Positions 1 to 9,524 of a DNA stretch of 64,000 nucleotides are shown one piece after another. Origin of the DNA: Rhizobiaceae bacterium (GTDB lineage Bacteria; Pseudomonadota; Alphaproteobacteria; Rhizobiales; Rhizobiaceae); the NCBI GenBank assembly GCA_023953835.1, contig JAMLJB010000001.1:3693501-3757500 (forward strand), given 5' to 3'. Made by a program: the position numbers and the translations under genes. The notes beneath the pieces are model-generated. The model saw nothing but the letters and a program-made list of their open reading frames with translations. It was not told the DNA's origin and made no database searches. Positions within the stretch are counted from its first letter, which is position 1. Each line of letters starts with the position of its first letter.

Positions 1-1625
1 GGGCTGAGTTCCACCGAGCGCTGGAGCGCCTGCAACGCACCCGCGCAATCGTTCGTCAGCCAGAGCGCGCGCCCCATGGACCAGTGCGCGGAGGGATTCT
101 CCTCATCGATCAGCAGGCTTCGCGCCGCACTTGCCAGCGCTTGCCGCGTCTGCTCCTCGCTATCGTCCCAGCGCTGGAAAGCATTTTGCCAATGCGTGAA
201 GGACAGGCCCGCATAGGCGCGCGAAAAGGTCGGGTCCAGCTTGATGGAGCGGGTGAAGAACTCGGCGGCGCGGCGGTTTTCGGCGGGCATGAACTGGTAC
301 ATGTGCCACAGCCCGCGATGGTAGCACTCCCACGCGTCGAGCGATTCGGGATGCTTCAGCAGCGCCCTGTCCCGCTCGGCGGTTTCGATGTGCAAGGCGA
401 TGGAAGCAACGATTCCGTCGCTGATCTCGTCGACGATCGCGAACCGCTCCGTCGAATGCGCCTCGAACGTCTCAGCCCACAATATGTGCGAAGTCTCGGC
501 CTCGGCGACTTCCACGGCGAGGCGCACATGCTGGCCGTCGCGCTGCAGCAGCCCCGTCGCGACATAGTCGACGCCAAGGCGCGCGCCCACCTCGCGCGGC
601 TCGAGGTTCTCATCGGCGATTGCGAAAACGGAGCCCCGCGCGATGATGAACAGGCTGCGCAGGCGGGCCAGCTTGGTGATTGCGTCATGCGCCAGCGCGT
701 CGCCCAGTTCGCTGGCCGCGACCCTGCCCTCGCGCATTTCGCGAAAAGGCATGACGGCGACCGAAGCCCTGCGCTGCGGCTGCGGCTGGACAGGTTCGGG
801 CGAAATCGCCACGGCAGGCAGCGCTTCGGAGCGCCGCGCACCGCGCATCCGTTGCCACGCATCGATCACCTGCGCGAAATCGACGCCTGCCGCGCGAAAA
901 CGCTCGGCGGCGCGGTCATAGGTCTGGAGGGCTTCCGGCACCATCTGGCGCTCCACCAACTCGTGCAGGAAGCGGCTTGTCGCGCCAGCATCCAGCGGCG
1001 CGATCTCCAGCCATTGGCGCGCAAGGTGAAGACCGATGTCCGAACCGACAGGCGCGCGCCTGCACAGCTCACCGATCACCGCGAACCGAAGCATCCGCAG
1101 TTCGGCGCGCTGGGCGAGCAGCCAGTGGTCGAATTCCGCGCTGTGCTCGACATCCAGCCCCTCCAGGAACTCGCCGCTCCAGCTCGCGGCCATCGGCGCC
1201 AGATCGTCTTCGTCGAGCAGAGCGAGGTCGGCGCGCCGCAGCGCCCGCCATTGCGCGACATCGACCCGGCAATCATCGAGGTCGAGTGAAATCCGGTCCT
1301 CCGAAGTGACGATCCGCGGCCTGCCGTCGCCTTCAAGCACAGCGCGCAGCTTGCTCAGCGTCCAGCGAAGTTCACCCCTTGGATCGTTCGGAACCGGCCA
1401 GAAAAGCTCGCAGAGCCGTTCGCGTGTCACGGGGCGCTCGGCCAACGCCAGATAGCCCAGCAGGCTGCGCACCTTGCGCGACTGCGGCAGGGCGACCGGC
1501 ACGCCGTCCCGTTCTACGGAAAACGCTCCCAGCAGCTTGATCGCAAGGCGCGCGGACGAGGCGGGCGCGGGCGTGTCGCTCGTTCCCACGGTCGTTTCCA
1601 CGCCGCCTACCACGCTCCCCATCAT
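1..1625 (-). CDS. SARP-type transcriptional regulator with BTAD and TPR regions (partial, C-terminus off window)
   Basis: An open minus-strand frame of about 541 codons runs from ATG at 1625 off the left edge. Residues about 27-120 look like an OmpR-type winged helix (KLLGAFSVERDG, then a region rich in SRKVRSLLGYLAL). Residues about 125-260 resemble a bacterial transcriptional activation (BTAD) domain. From about residue 288 there is the segment SVAVMPFREM, typical of the FlgO/TolB-like middle part of CadC- and adenylate-cyclase-associated regulators. After residue 430 come TPR-like helices (HRGLWHMYQF, AYAGLSFTHWQNAF). Such proteins usually bind DNA and activate nearby genes, but the target cannot be read here. 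A second in-frame ATG lies directly after the first. The C-terminus is missing only because of the window edge. Confidence 0.8.
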   Translation of the reverse strand, partial: MMGSVVGGVETTVGTSDTPAPASSARLAIKLLGAFSVERDGVPVALPQSRKVRSLLGYLALAERPVTRERLCELFWPVPNDPRGELRWTLSKLRAVLEGDGRPRIVTSEDRISLDLDDCRVDVAQWRALRRADLALLDEDDLAPMAASWSGEFLEGLDVEHSAEFDHWLLAQRAELRMLRFAVIGELCRRAPVGSDIGLHLARQWLEIAPLDAGATSRFLHELVERQMVPEALQTYDRAAERFRAAGVDFAQVIDAWQRMRGARRSEALPAVAISPEPVQPQPQRRASVAVMPFREMREGRVAASELGDALAHDAITKLARLRSLFIIARGSVFAIADENLEPREVGARLGVDYVATGLLQRDGQHVRLAVEVAEAETSHILWAETFEAHSTERFAIVDEISDGIVASIALHIETAERDRALLKHPESLDAWECYHRGLWHMYQFMPAENRRAAEFFTRSIKLDPTFSRAYAGLSFTHWQNAFQRWDDSEEQTRQALASAARSLLIDEENPSAHWSMGRALWLTNDCAGALQALQRSVELS

Positions 1626-1718
1626 GCACTCCGACTATACCGGCCTTCTCAAGATGAATCAGGAGATTTCCCGGCACCGTCGCGGTTGCTCAGGGAAACA
1701 TAACCCAAGAGGGACGAG

Positions 1719-2804
1719 ATGCTTACCCTTTCATCATACAGGACAACTGAAGGTCGCGGAAGGCTGTTCGAGAACGTGCTGGATACGATCGGCGACACGC
1801 CCGTCATCCGCGTGAACAATCTCGGCGTGCCGGGCACCACGATCTATGTGAAATGCGAGGCGTTCAATCCGGCCTCCTCGGTCAAGGACCGGCTGGCCGT
1901 CGCCATCATCGAACACGCTGAACGCACCGGCGCACTGAAGCCCGGCCAGACGGTGGTGGAAGCCACCAGCGGCAATACCGGCATAGGCCTTGCCATGGTC
2001 TGCGCGCAGAAAGGCTACCCGTTGGTGGTGACGATGGCGGACAGCTTTTCGGTGGAACGCCGTCGATTGATGCGGATGCTCGGCGCGAAAGTCGTGCTGA
2101 CGCCGCGCGCGGAAAAAGGCTTCGGCATGTACCGCAAGGCGGTGGAGCTTGCCGAAAAGAACGGCTGGTTCCTGGCGCGCCAGTTCGAGACGGAAGCCAA
2201 TGCCGACATTCACGAGGCGACCACCGGGCGCGAGATCATCAACGATTTCGCCGGCTCCAGGCTGGACTTCTTCGTGACCGGGTACGGCACGGGCGGGACG
2301 CTGACAGGGGTCTCGCGCGTTCTGAGGCGGGCGCGACCGGAAACGCGGATCGTCGTGTGCGAACCCGGCAATGCGCAACTTCTCGGCAGCGGTGAAAAGC
2401 AGAAGCGCGGTCCGCAGGGCGAACCGACGGCAAGCCATCCCGCATTCGAGCCGCATCCGATCCAGGGATGGACTCCGGACTTCATTCCGGCGGTGCTTCA
2501 GGAAGCCATCGACCACAAGAATTTCGATGAGGTCATGCCGATACCCGGACCCATGGCCATCCAGTGGGCGCGGCTGCTTGCGAGCAAGGAAGGCATATTC
2601 ACCGGCATTTCGGGCGGCGCGACGTTCGCTGCGGCGCGTGCCGTCGCGGAGAAGGCCGACGAAGGATCGGTGATCCTCTGCATGCTGCCTGATACCGGCG
2701 AGCGCTACCTTTCGACGCCCATGTTCGAGGAGATTCCGGCGGACATGACGGACGAAGAAGTGGAGCTTTCGCGGTCTACGCCCGGATGCCAGATGGCGGC
2801 ATAG
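1719..2804 (+). CDS. cysK: Cysteine synthase A-like PLP enzyme
   Basis: This 361-residue protein is a fold-type II PLP enzyme that would make cysteine from O-acetylserine and sulfide in the cytoplasm. The PLP lysine is K56 in SVKDR, the substrate loop is TSGNTGIG, the phosphate-binding glycine loop is GTGGTLTGV, and the C-terminal PDTGERYLST matches cysteine synthases. It is somewhat longer than E. coli CysK, with an N-terminal extension and a longer tail ending CQMAA. The start at 1719 follows a purine-rich AAGAGGGA. It is followed after 12 bases by a PLP-dependent decarboxylase, so the two are probably co-transcribed. A cystathionine beta-synthase-like role is less likely, since there is no CBS or heme domain. 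Confidence 0.85.
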   Translation: MLTLSSYRTTEGRGRLFENVLDTIGDTPVIRVNNLGVPGTTIYVKCEAFNPASSVKDRLAVAIIEHAERTGALKPGQTVVEATSGNTGIGLAMVCAQKGYPLVVTMADSFSVERRRLMRMLGAKVVLTPRAEKGFGMYRKAVELAEKNGWFLARQFETEANADIHEATTGREIINDFAGSRLDFFVTGYGTGGTLTGVSRVLRRARPETRIVVCEPGNAQLLGSGEKQKRGPQGEPTASHPAFEPHPIQGWTPDFIPAVLQEAIDHKNFDEVMPIPGPMAIQWARLLASKEGIFTGISGGATFAAARAVAEKADEGSVILCMLPDTGERYLSTPMFEEIPADMTDEEVELSRSTPGCQMAA

Positions 2805-2816
2805 AGGACGCGCAAG

Positions 2817-4301
2817 ATGGACGTGGACGGATATTCGGCGATGCCCGGCGCGCTGCACGGAACGGAAACGCTGGACCCGCCGGACTGGCAACAGGCCGCC
2901 TCACTTGCCCACCGCATCGTCGACGATGCGGTGGACTATCTGGCCGGGGTGCGCGACCGGCCCGTTTGGCAGCCCATGCCTGACGAGGTGCGCGCGCGGC
3001 TTGCGGCCCGGCTTCCACGCCAGCCCACGCCACTTGCCGACGTCTATGAGACGCTGCGGGAAACGGTGCTGTCCTATCCCATGGGCAACATCCATCCGCG
3101 ATTCTGGTCGTGGTATATGGGCACCGGCAATTTCACCGGCGCGCTCGGCGATTTCATCGCCGCCGTACAGGGATCGAATCTCGGCGGCGGCAGCCATGCC
3201 GCCGCATTGCTCGACCAGCAACTGGTCGGGTGGCTGCGCGCCATGGTCGGCTTTCCCGACGATGGCGGCGGCACGCTGGCCAGTGGCGGATCAATGGCGA
3301 ACCTGCTTTGCCTCACCGTCGCACGCAACGCGATGGCTGGCGCGGACATCCGCGAAAAAGGATTAGCATTTGTTGATAAAACATTGAAATTCTATGCTTC
3401 CGATCAGGTCCATTATTGCCATCGCAAGGCGCTGGAGACGCTCGGCCTCGGCAATGAAAGCCTGCGCCGGGTCGAGAGCGACGAGCACTACCGAATGGAC
3501 GTGGATGCGTTGCGCGAGATCATCCGCGCCGACCGAGCAAGCGGCAATGCGCCCGCCTGCATCATCGCGACCGCTGGCACGGTCAATACCGGAGCGATCG
3601 ACGACCTCAACGCGCTTGCGGACCTCGCAAAGGAAGAAGGCCTTTGGCTGCATGTGGACGGGTGCATCGGCGCGCTACTGGCGATTGCACCTGAAAACGG
3701 GTGGCGTGTGGACGGGCTGGCGCGCGCCGATTCCGTCGCACTCGATCCGCACAAATGGCTGCACGCGCCATTCGAGGTCGGGTGCGCGCTGGTCAAGGAC
3801 CGCGCAAAGCACCGCAGCACCTTCGCCGTCTCACCTGAGTACCTGAAAGGCACCCCGCGCGGCATTGCCTCGGGCGAATGGCTTTATGAATACGGCTTGC
3901 AGACCTCGCGCGGCTTCGCGGCATTGAAGGTCTGGATGGCGCTGATGGAGCACGGCGTCGAGAAGTTCGGGCGGCTGATCGACCAGAACATGGCGCAGGC
4001 GCGGCTGCTGGCCGCGCTTGTCGAGCAAGCCCCGCGCATGGAACTCATGTGCGAGCCGCAGGCGAACATCGTCTGCTTTCGTTTCGCCCCCGCCGGGCAG
4101 GACGAACCCGCCCTGCGCGACCTCAACATCGAGATCATGCTGCGCCTTCAGGAAAGCGGCGTGGCGGCTTTGTCGGACACGACCATCCGCGACCGCCACT
4201 GCCTGCGCGCCGCGATCTGCAATCACAGGACGCGCGACGAGGACATCACGCTGCTGGTCTCGGCAATCGAGGAAACAGGCGCGGCAATTCTCGGACATTG
4301 A
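2817..4301 (+). CDS. Group II PLP-dependent amino acid decarboxylase
   Basis: This 494-residue protein belongs to the aromatic-amino-acid/glutamate decarboxylase superfamily (fold-type I PLP). The Schiff-base lysine is K313 in DPHKWLHAPFE, preceded by the cofactor-binding aspartate in HVDGCIGA. The N-terminal half has the usual substrate-lid helices and the GGGSHAA segment. The substrate (tyrosine, tryptophan, DOPA or another amino acid) cannot be decided from sequence alone. It lies 12 bases downstream of the cysteine synthase gene and probably shares its transcript. A short stretch at 3360-3400 is visibly richer in A/T than its surroundings, but the frame is intact. Confidence 0.85.
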   Translation: MDVDGYSAMPGALHGTETLDPPDWQQAASLAHRIVDDAVDYLAGVRDRPVWQPMPDEVRARLAARLPRQPTPLADVYETLRETVLSYPMGNIHPRFWSWYMGTGNFTGALGDFIAAVQGSNLGGGSHAAALLDQQLVGWLRAMVGFPDDGGGTLASGGSMANLLCLTVARNAMAGADIREKGLAFVDKTLKFYASDQVHYCHRKALETLGLGNESLRRVESDEHYRMDVDALREIIRADRASGNAPACIIATAGTVNTGAIDDLNALADLAKEEGLWLHVDGCIGALLAIAPENGWRVDGLARADSVALDPHKWLHAPFEVGCALVKDRAKHRSTFAVSPEYLKGTPRGIASGEWLYEYGLQTSRGFAALKVWMALMEHGVEKFGRLIDQNMAQARLLAALVEQAPRMELMCEPQANIVCFRFAPAGQDEPALRDLNIEIMLRLQESGVAALSDTTIRDRHCLRAAICNHRTRDEDITLLVSAIEETGAAILGH

Positions 4302-4313
4302 CCCGCATGGCCC

Positions 4314-4556
4314 TCAACCGGGCGGCTTGATGCAGACGCCGACGCCGCGCGCCGCGCCGTCCTCGAACAGCAGTTCCACGCCGCGCAACCGGAGCGCCTT
4401 GACCAGCAGTTCCTCGGAGCCCCTGTGGAGCGCGTGCCGATGGCACTCGAAATCCTTGATGGTGCTGCGGGAAACCCCGGCCGCCGCCGCCAACTGATCC
4501 TGAGTCCAGTTGAGAAGACCACGCGCGGCGCGACATTGTTCAGGCAGCAGAGACAT
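4314..4556 (-). CDS. Short XRE-family transcriptional regulator
   Basis: This 80-residue protein is nearly all one Cro/CI-type helix-turn-helix: LLNWTQDQLAAAAGVSRSTI is the HTH core, followed by a short beta-like tail (VELLFEDGAARGVGV). It is a probable homodimeric repressor. It is transcribed away from the Mrp antiporter operon, and the 104-base intergenic region holds a near-perfect 19-bp palindrome (4599-4617), the natural candidate for its own operator. It converges with the decarboxylase gene, whose end is only 12 bases away. Regulation of the antiporter genes by this protein is an inference from position. Confidence 0.8.
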   Translation of the reverse strand: MSLLPEQCRAARGLLNWTQDQLAAAAGVSRSTIKDFECHRHALHRGSEELLVKALRLRGVELLFEDGAARGVGVCIKPPG

Positions 4557-4598
4557 TGAGCAGGACTCTTTGCGCTTCGCCGATTATTCCGTTGCAGA

Positions 4599-4617
4599 GT
4601 CAACCATAATGGTTGAC
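4599..4617. promoter_or_regulatory. 19-bp palindrome, candidate XRE operator
   Basis: GTCAACCATAATGGTTGAC is a perfect 9-bp inverted repeat around one central base. It lies between the divergent XRE regulator (ATG at 4556) and mrpA (ATG at 4661). Its size, symmetry and position fit an operator bound by a small XRE dimer. Which promoter it overlaps is not resolved. Confidence 0.6.
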
Positions 4618-4660
4618 ATTAGGCAACACCTCCTGAATCGGTTTCGAGGCATCCCTTCGC

Positions 4661-7582
4661 ATGACAGGTAGCGCAGTCCTGATTCCGCTCGTCACGATAC
4701 CCTTCGTGGGGAGCCTTATCGCGCTCGCCCTGCCCTCGAACGCCCGAAACGCCGAAGCCTGGCTTTCAGGCGTCACCGCGCTCGGCCTGTTCGTTCTGTC
4801 GGCGATGCACTATCCCGAGGTGATGAATGGCGGGTTGATCCGGCACAATGTGCAATGGGTCCCCGAGCTTGGCCTCAACATGACGTTTCGGATGGACGGC
4901 TTCGCGTGGCTGTTCACCATGCTCATCACAGGGATCGGTTTCCTGGTGGTGATCTATGCCCGCTACTACATGTCGCCCGAAGACCCGGTGCCGCGTTTCT
5001 ACGCCTATCTGCTCGCCTTCATGGGGTCGATGCTGGGCATCGTGAATTCGGGCAACCTGATCCAGCTCGTCGTGTTCTGGGAACTGACGAGCGTCTTTTC
5101 ATTCCTGCTGATCGGCTACTGGTATCACAATGCAGCGGCCCGCGACGGCGCGCGCATGGCGCTGACGATCACGGCGGTCGGAGGGCTTTGCCTGCTCGCG
5201 GCGATGCTGCTGATCGGCTATGTCGTGGGCAGCTACGATCTCGACAAGGTACTCGCTTCCGGGTCGATGATCCGCGGGCACAAGCTCTACCTGCCTATCC
5301 TGATCCTTTTCCTGATCGGCGCCTTCACCAAAAGCGCGCAATTTCCCTTCCATGTATGGCTGCCGAACGCGATGGCCGCGCCGACGCCGGTTTCGGCCTA
5401 TCTCCATTCCGCCACCATGGTGAAGGCCGGAGTGTTCCTGATGACGCGCCTGTGGCCTGTGCTCGCAGGCACTCCGGAGTGGTTCACCATTGTCGGGCTG
5501 GCGGGCATGACGACCCTGCTGCTCGGTGCGTTCTTCGCCATCTTCCAGCAGGACATCAAAGGCCTGCTCGCCTATTCGACCATCAGCCATCTCGGCCTTA
5601 TAACACTCCTGCTGAGCCTCGGCAGCCCGCTCGGCGCGGTGGCAGCCATCTTCCATATGGCCAACCATGCGACGTTCAAGGCCTCCCTGTTCATGGCGGC
5701 CGGCATCATCGACCATGAGGCGGGAACGCGCGACATGCGTCGGCTGGGCGGCCTGTTCTCTCTCATGCCGGTCACGGCGACGCTCGCCATGGTGGCGAGT
5801 GCCGCGATGGCGGGCGTGCCGCTGCTGAACGGATTCCTGTCCAAGGAAATGTTCTTCGCCGAGGCGATCGAGCATCACGCGGATTCGATCCTCGACACGG
5901 CGGCCCCTTACGTCGCCGTTCTCGCCAGCGCGTTCGCAGTCACCTATTCCATACGTTTCATCCACGGCGTGTTCTTCGGGCCAATTCCCGACGACATGCC
6001 GCGGCGGCCGCACGAACCGCCCTTCTTCATGCGCGCTCCCGCGACGCTGCTGGTGATGATTTGCCTCGTGGTCGGCATCTTTCCCGCGCAGACAGTCGGC
6101 GTATATCTGCGGAGCGCGGCGACCTCAGTGCTTGGCCCCGAGATGCCCGCGTTCAGCCTCGCATTGTGGCACGGCTTCAATGCGCCGCTCGCGATGAGCG
6201 TGCTCGTGCTCATTGCCGGGTCAATCCTCTATAAGCTGCTCAAAAATTATCTCGCCACAAGCGAGGAAGGCCCGCCCTATTTCCGCGAACTCAAGGGCCA
6301 ACGCATATTCGAGCGCGTCATGGTTTCGGTATCGTGGCGCTGGGCACGATTGCTCGAAAGCTGGCTCGGCACGCGCCGCCTGCAACCCCAGCTCAGCATC
6401 CTGTGCGCCATCGCATTGCTTGCAGGGGCGCTCTCCGTCGCGCGCCGGGGACTGCCTCATCCACCCCTCACATTCGGCAACACCGACCTGCTGTTCACTG
6501 GCCTGTGGCTGATCGGCATTGTCTGTGCCATCGGGGCAGCCTACCAGGCAAAATACCATCGCCTGTTCGCGGTCATCCTGATGGGCGGCGCGGGGCTGGT
6601 GACATGCGTGACCTTCATCTGGCTGTCCGCCCCTGACCTCGCGCTGACCCAGCTTGTCGTCGAGGTGGTGACGACCGTTCTGATACTGCTTGGCCTGCGC
6701 TGGCTTCCCAAGCGCTTCGAGGCGGTCTCGGAAGGAACGTCGCTCATCACGAGGGCGCGGCGCGGGCGCGACATGGTGCTCGCCATCGCCTGCGGCGCGG
6801 GCACCGGCTTCCTCGCCTATCTTGTCATGACCCGCTATCCGCCGCCGACGATTGCGGACTATTTCCTGCTGAACGCCTATGAACAGGGCGGCGGGCGCAA
6901 TGTGGTCAATGTCATCCTCGTCGATTTCCGGGGTTTCGATACATTCGGCGAGATCGCCGTGCTCGGCATTGTCGCGCTCACCGTTTTCGCGCTTCTGCGG
7001 CGCTTCCGCCCCGCCCCGGACAATATCGACTCGCCGGAGCAGCAATTGCTGCAACTGAACCAGACGCCTGCACCCGAAACGGGCGATGCGGAAGCGGCTC
7101 CAAGCGTGGCCGAGGACTACCTGTACGTGCCGTCGGTCATCATGCAGTGGCTCTTTCCGGTCATCATGGTGTTCGCGGCCTATCTGTTCCTGCGCGGGCA
7201 CGATTCGCCTGGTGGCGGGTTCGTGGCGGGCGTCGCCATGGCCGCCGCCTTCATCCTGCAATACATGGCGTCCGGCACGCGTTGGGTGGAAGAAAGGCTT
7301 CGGGTGCTGCCGGTCAGGTGGATGGGCGTCGGCCTGCTGATCGCCGCAGCAACAGGCATGGGCGCATGGGCGTTCGGCTATCCGTTCCTGACCTCGCACG
7401 CGCAATATGTGGCGGTGCCCTTCATCGGAAAGGTGCCTGTCGCGACGGCGCTCATCTTCGACCTTGGCATCTTTTCGCTGGTCATGGGCGCGACTGTGCT
7501 CATGCTCATCGCAATTGCACACCAGTCGATCCGCAAGCTGCGCGCCGCGAAGATTCCCGCAACCGTGACGGAGAACGCGTGA
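4661..7582 (+). CDS. mrpA: Mrp/Pha-type monovalent cation/H+ antiporter subunit A (fused with B)
   Basis: This 973-residue polytopic membrane protein is related to complex I subunit NuoL. The N-terminal two thirds carry the proton-pumping fold, with the lysine/histidine-rich TKSAQFPFHVWLPNAM and the HSATMVKAGVFL helix. The last 140 residues (from about VPSVIMQWLFP) match MrpB (MnhB), including the RGHDSPGGGF loop, so A and B are fused as in rhizobial PhaAB. It exports Na+ or K+ in exchange for protons and works only with the other Mrp subunits. It is the first gene of a seven-function, six-gene operon. Its TGA overlaps the ATG of mrpC by one base. Confidence 0.93.
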   Translation: MTGSAVLIPLVTIPFVGSLIALALPSNARNAEAWLSGVTALGLFVLSAMHYPEVMNGGLIRHNVQWVPELGLNMTFRMDGFAWLFTMLITGIGFLVVIYARYYMSPEDPVPRFYAYLLAFMGSMLGIVNSGNLIQLVVFWELTSVFSFLLIGYWYHNAAARDGARMALTITAVGGLCLLAAMLLIGYVVGSYDLDKVLASGSMIRGHKLYLPILILFLIGAFTKSAQFPFHVWLPNAMAAPTPVSAYLHSATMVKAGVFLMTRLWPVLAGTPEWFTIVGLAGMTTLLLGAFFAIFQQDIKGLLAYSTISHLGLITLLLSLGSPLGAVAAIFHMANHATFKASLFMAAGIIDHEAGTRDMRRLGGLFSLMPVTATLAMVASAAMAGVPLLNGFLSKEMFFAEAIEHHADSILDTAAPYVAVLASAFAVTYSIRFIHGVFFGPIPDDMPRRPHEPPFFMRAPATLLVMICLVVGIFPAQTVGVYLRSAATSVLGPEMPAFSLALWHGFNAPLAMSVLVLIAGSILYKLLKNYLATSEEGPPYFRELKGQRIFERVMVSVSWRWARLLESWLGTRRLQPQLSILCAIALLAGALSVARRGLPHPPLTFGNTDLLFTGLWLIGIVCAIGAAYQAKYHRLFAVILMGGAGLVTCVTFIWLSAPDLALTQLVVEVVTTVLILLGLRWLPKRFEAVSEGTSLITRARRGRDMVLAIACGAGTGFLAYLVMTRYPPPTIADYFLLNAYEQGGGRNVVNVILVDFRGFDTFGEIAVLGIVALTVFALLRRFRPAPDNIDSPEQQLLQLNQTPAPETGDAEAAPSVAEDYLYVPSVIMQWLFPVIMVFAAYLFLRGHDSPGGGFVAGVAMAAAFILQYMASGTRWVEERLRVLPVRWMGVGLLIAAATGMGAWAFGYPFLTSHAQYVAVPFIGKVPVATALIFDLGIFSLVMGATVLMLIAIAHQSIRKLRAAKIPATVTENA

Positions 7583-7920
7583 TGGAACTCGTTCTCGCAC
7601 TCGGCATCGGCGCGCTGGTGGGTTCCGGCGTCTGGCTGTTGCAGCGCCCGCGCACATATCAGTTGATCGTCGGCCTCTCGCTGATCGGCTACGGCGTCAA
7701 CCTGTTCATCTTCTCCATGGGCCGCCTGCGCGTCAACGCCGCGCCCGTGCTCGTGGATGGCGGACCCACCGACCCGTCGGCTTATGCCGACCCGATCCCG
7801 CAAGCGCTGGTGCTGACCGCCATCGTCATCGGCTTCGCGACGACGGCCCTGTTCCTCGTCGTGCTGCTCGCGGCGCGCGGACTGACCGGTTCGGACCATG
7901 TCGACGGCAGGGAGCCATGA
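7582..7920 (+). CDS. mrpC: Mrp antiporter subunit C
   Basis: This 112-residue protein has three hydrophobic helices and resembles NuoK. The segments LIVGLSLIGYGVNLFIF and DPIPQALVLTAIVIGFATTA are hallmarks of MrpC/MnhC. The start at 7582 is chosen because it overlaps the mrpA stop (TGATG) and gives the family length. The frame stays open upstream into mrpA, but that part is only a shadow. The end overlaps mrpD by ATGA, so translation is coupled. Confidence 0.92.
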   Translation: MELVLALGIGALVGSGVWLLQRPRTYQLIVGLSLIGYGVNLFIFSMGRLRVNAAPVLVDGGPTDPSAYADPIPQALVLTAIVIGFATTALFLVVLLAARGLTGSDHVDGREP

Positions 7921-9524
7921 CAATGGACCTGTCGAACCACCTCACCATCGCGCCGATCCTGCTGCCGCTGCTGACGGGCGCGCTGCTGCTTTTGTTCGAC
8001 GAGCGCCGGCACACGCTGAAGGCGCTGATGAGCGTCGGCGCGGTGCTGCTGCTGATCGTCGTCAATATGACACTGCTCGAGGTCGCGGACCGTGGCGGGA
8101 CCGGGGTATACCTGCTCGGCAACTGGCCAGCGCCCTTCGGTATCGTGCTGGTGCTCGACCGGCTGTCCGCCGTCATGCTGCTGATGACGAGCCTCCTCGC
8201 GATTGCAGCCCTGTTCTTCTCCCTCGCGCGCTGGCACAAGGCGGGCTCGCACTTCCACAGCCTGTTCCAGTTCCTGCTGATGGGATTGAACGGGGCGTTC
8301 CTGACAGGCGATCTTTTCAACCTGTTCGTCTTTTTCGAGGTGGTGCTTTCCGCATCCTACGGCCTGCTGCTGCACGGATCGGGACCGCACAGGGTGCGCG
8401 CTGGTCTGCACTATGTCGCGATAAACCTCGCGGCCTCGGCGCTTTTCCTGGTGGGCGTCAGCCTCATTTATGGTGTAACCGGCACATTGAACATGGCTGA
8501 TCTGGTCGGACGCATCGGTTCGGTACCGCCGGAAAACCGCTTCCTGCTCGAAGCAGGTGCGTCCATCCTCGGCATCGCCTTTCTCGTGAAGGCGGGCATG
8601 TGGCCGCTGTGCTTTTGGCTGCCCGGCGCATATTCCGCCGCCGCCGCCCCGGTGGCCGCCATATTCGCGGTGCTCAGCAAGATGGGCATCTACGTGCTGA
8701 TGCGGCTTTCGCCTTTGCTGTTCGGCGCGGCAGCCGGCACTTCCGCAGGGTTCGACGACAAATGGCTGTTTGCGGGCGGGCTCGCCACGCTGGCCTTCGG
8801 CGCAATTGGCGTGCTCGCCTCCCAGGCGATGGTGCGCCTTGCCGCGTTCAGTGTCCTTGTGTCGAGCGGCACGCTGCTGGCCGCCGTGGCGATGTCAGAC
8901 GACCGCACGACGGCCGCCGCGCTCTATTACATGGTCAATTCGACGCTGACCATCGGCGCGCTGTTCCTGCTGATCGAGCTTCTCGACCGCGCGCAGGACC
9001 CGGCGGCTGCCGTTCTTTCCGTCACGATGGAAGCCTATGGGGACGGCGACGAGGACGAGATCGAGGAGGAGGTGGGCGTGACGATCCCGGCGACGCTTGC
9101 CATTCTCGGCGTTTCCTTCGGGATTTGCGGCATCCTGCTTTCGGGACTTCCACCGCTGTCCGGCTTTGTCGGGAAGTTCGCCCTGCTTTCGGCCGCGCTC
9201 GACGCAGGCAACCGGATTTCCACTGCAAACTGGCTGTTTTTCGCGATGCTCATCCTGTCGGGCCTGTTCGCTCTCGTTGCGATGCTGCGCGCAGGCATCC
9301 GCATCTTCTGGGCGCCCGTCGAGATCATCGTGCCCCGCGTGCGCGTCATCGAATTCGTCCCGGTCGCGTTCCTGCTGGCGCTGTGCACATGGATGACGGC
9401 GCAGGCCGGACCGACCATGCGCTACCTCGACGCCACCGCGCAGGCGCTGCACGATCCGGCAAGCTATGTGCGGGACGTGTTGAGCTATGCCCCCGTTCCT
9501 CCCCCGATGAAGGCCGCGCAATGA
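7917..9524 (+). CDS. mrpD: Mrp antiporter subunit D
   Basis: This 535-residue membrane protein is related to NuoN/NuoM and forms the second large proton channel of the Mrp complex. Typical features are the LFNLFVFFEVVLSASYGLL helix and the VKAGMWPLCFWLPGAYSAA lysine-containing helix. A second possible ATG lies two codons downstream of the chosen one. The ATGA overlap with mrpC and a GGGAG just upstream favour 7917. The C-terminal tail (APVPPPMKAAQ) is soluble. It ends with an ATGA overlap into mrpE. Confidence 0.92.
   Translation: MTMDLSNHLTIAPILLPLLTGALLLLFDERRHTLKALMSVGAVLLLIVVNMTLLEVADRGGTGVYLLGNWPAPFGIVLVLDRLSAVMLLMTSLLAIAALFFSLARWHKAGSHFHSLFQFLLMGLNGAFLTGDLFNLFVFFEVVLSASYGLLLHGSGPHRVRAGLHYVAINLAASALFLVGVSLIYGVTGTLNMADLVGRIGSVPPENRFLLEAGASILGIAFLVKAGMWPLCFWLPGAYSAAAAPVAAIFAVLSKMGIYVLMRLSPLLFGAAAGTSAGFDDKWLFAGGLATLAFGAIGVLASQAMVRLAAFSVLVSSGTLLAAVAMSDDRTTAAALYYMVNSTLTIGALFLLIELLDRAQDPAAAVLSVTMEAYGDGDEDEIEEEVGVTIPATLAILGVSFGICGILLSGLPPLSGFVGKFALLSAALDAGNRISTANWLFFAMLILSGLFALVAMLRAGIRIFWAPVEIIVPRVRVIEFVPVAFLLALCTWMTAQAGPTMRYLDATAQALHDPASYVRDVLSYAPVPPPMKAAQ

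Noticed and set aside
84-1289. Plus-strand open frame of about 400 codons across the SARP gene
   Set aside because: It is antisense to a frame with clear winged-helix, BTAD and TPR sequence. It lacks any recognisable motif and is explained by high G+C.
1734-2891. Minus-strand open frame across the cysteine synthase gene
   Set aside because: It is antisense to a protein with all PLP motifs and reads as His/Arg-rich low-complexity shadow sequence.
6221-7657. Long minus-strand open frame across mrpA
   Set aside because: Antisense shadow of a conserved membrane protein; charged, Arg/His-rich and without domains.
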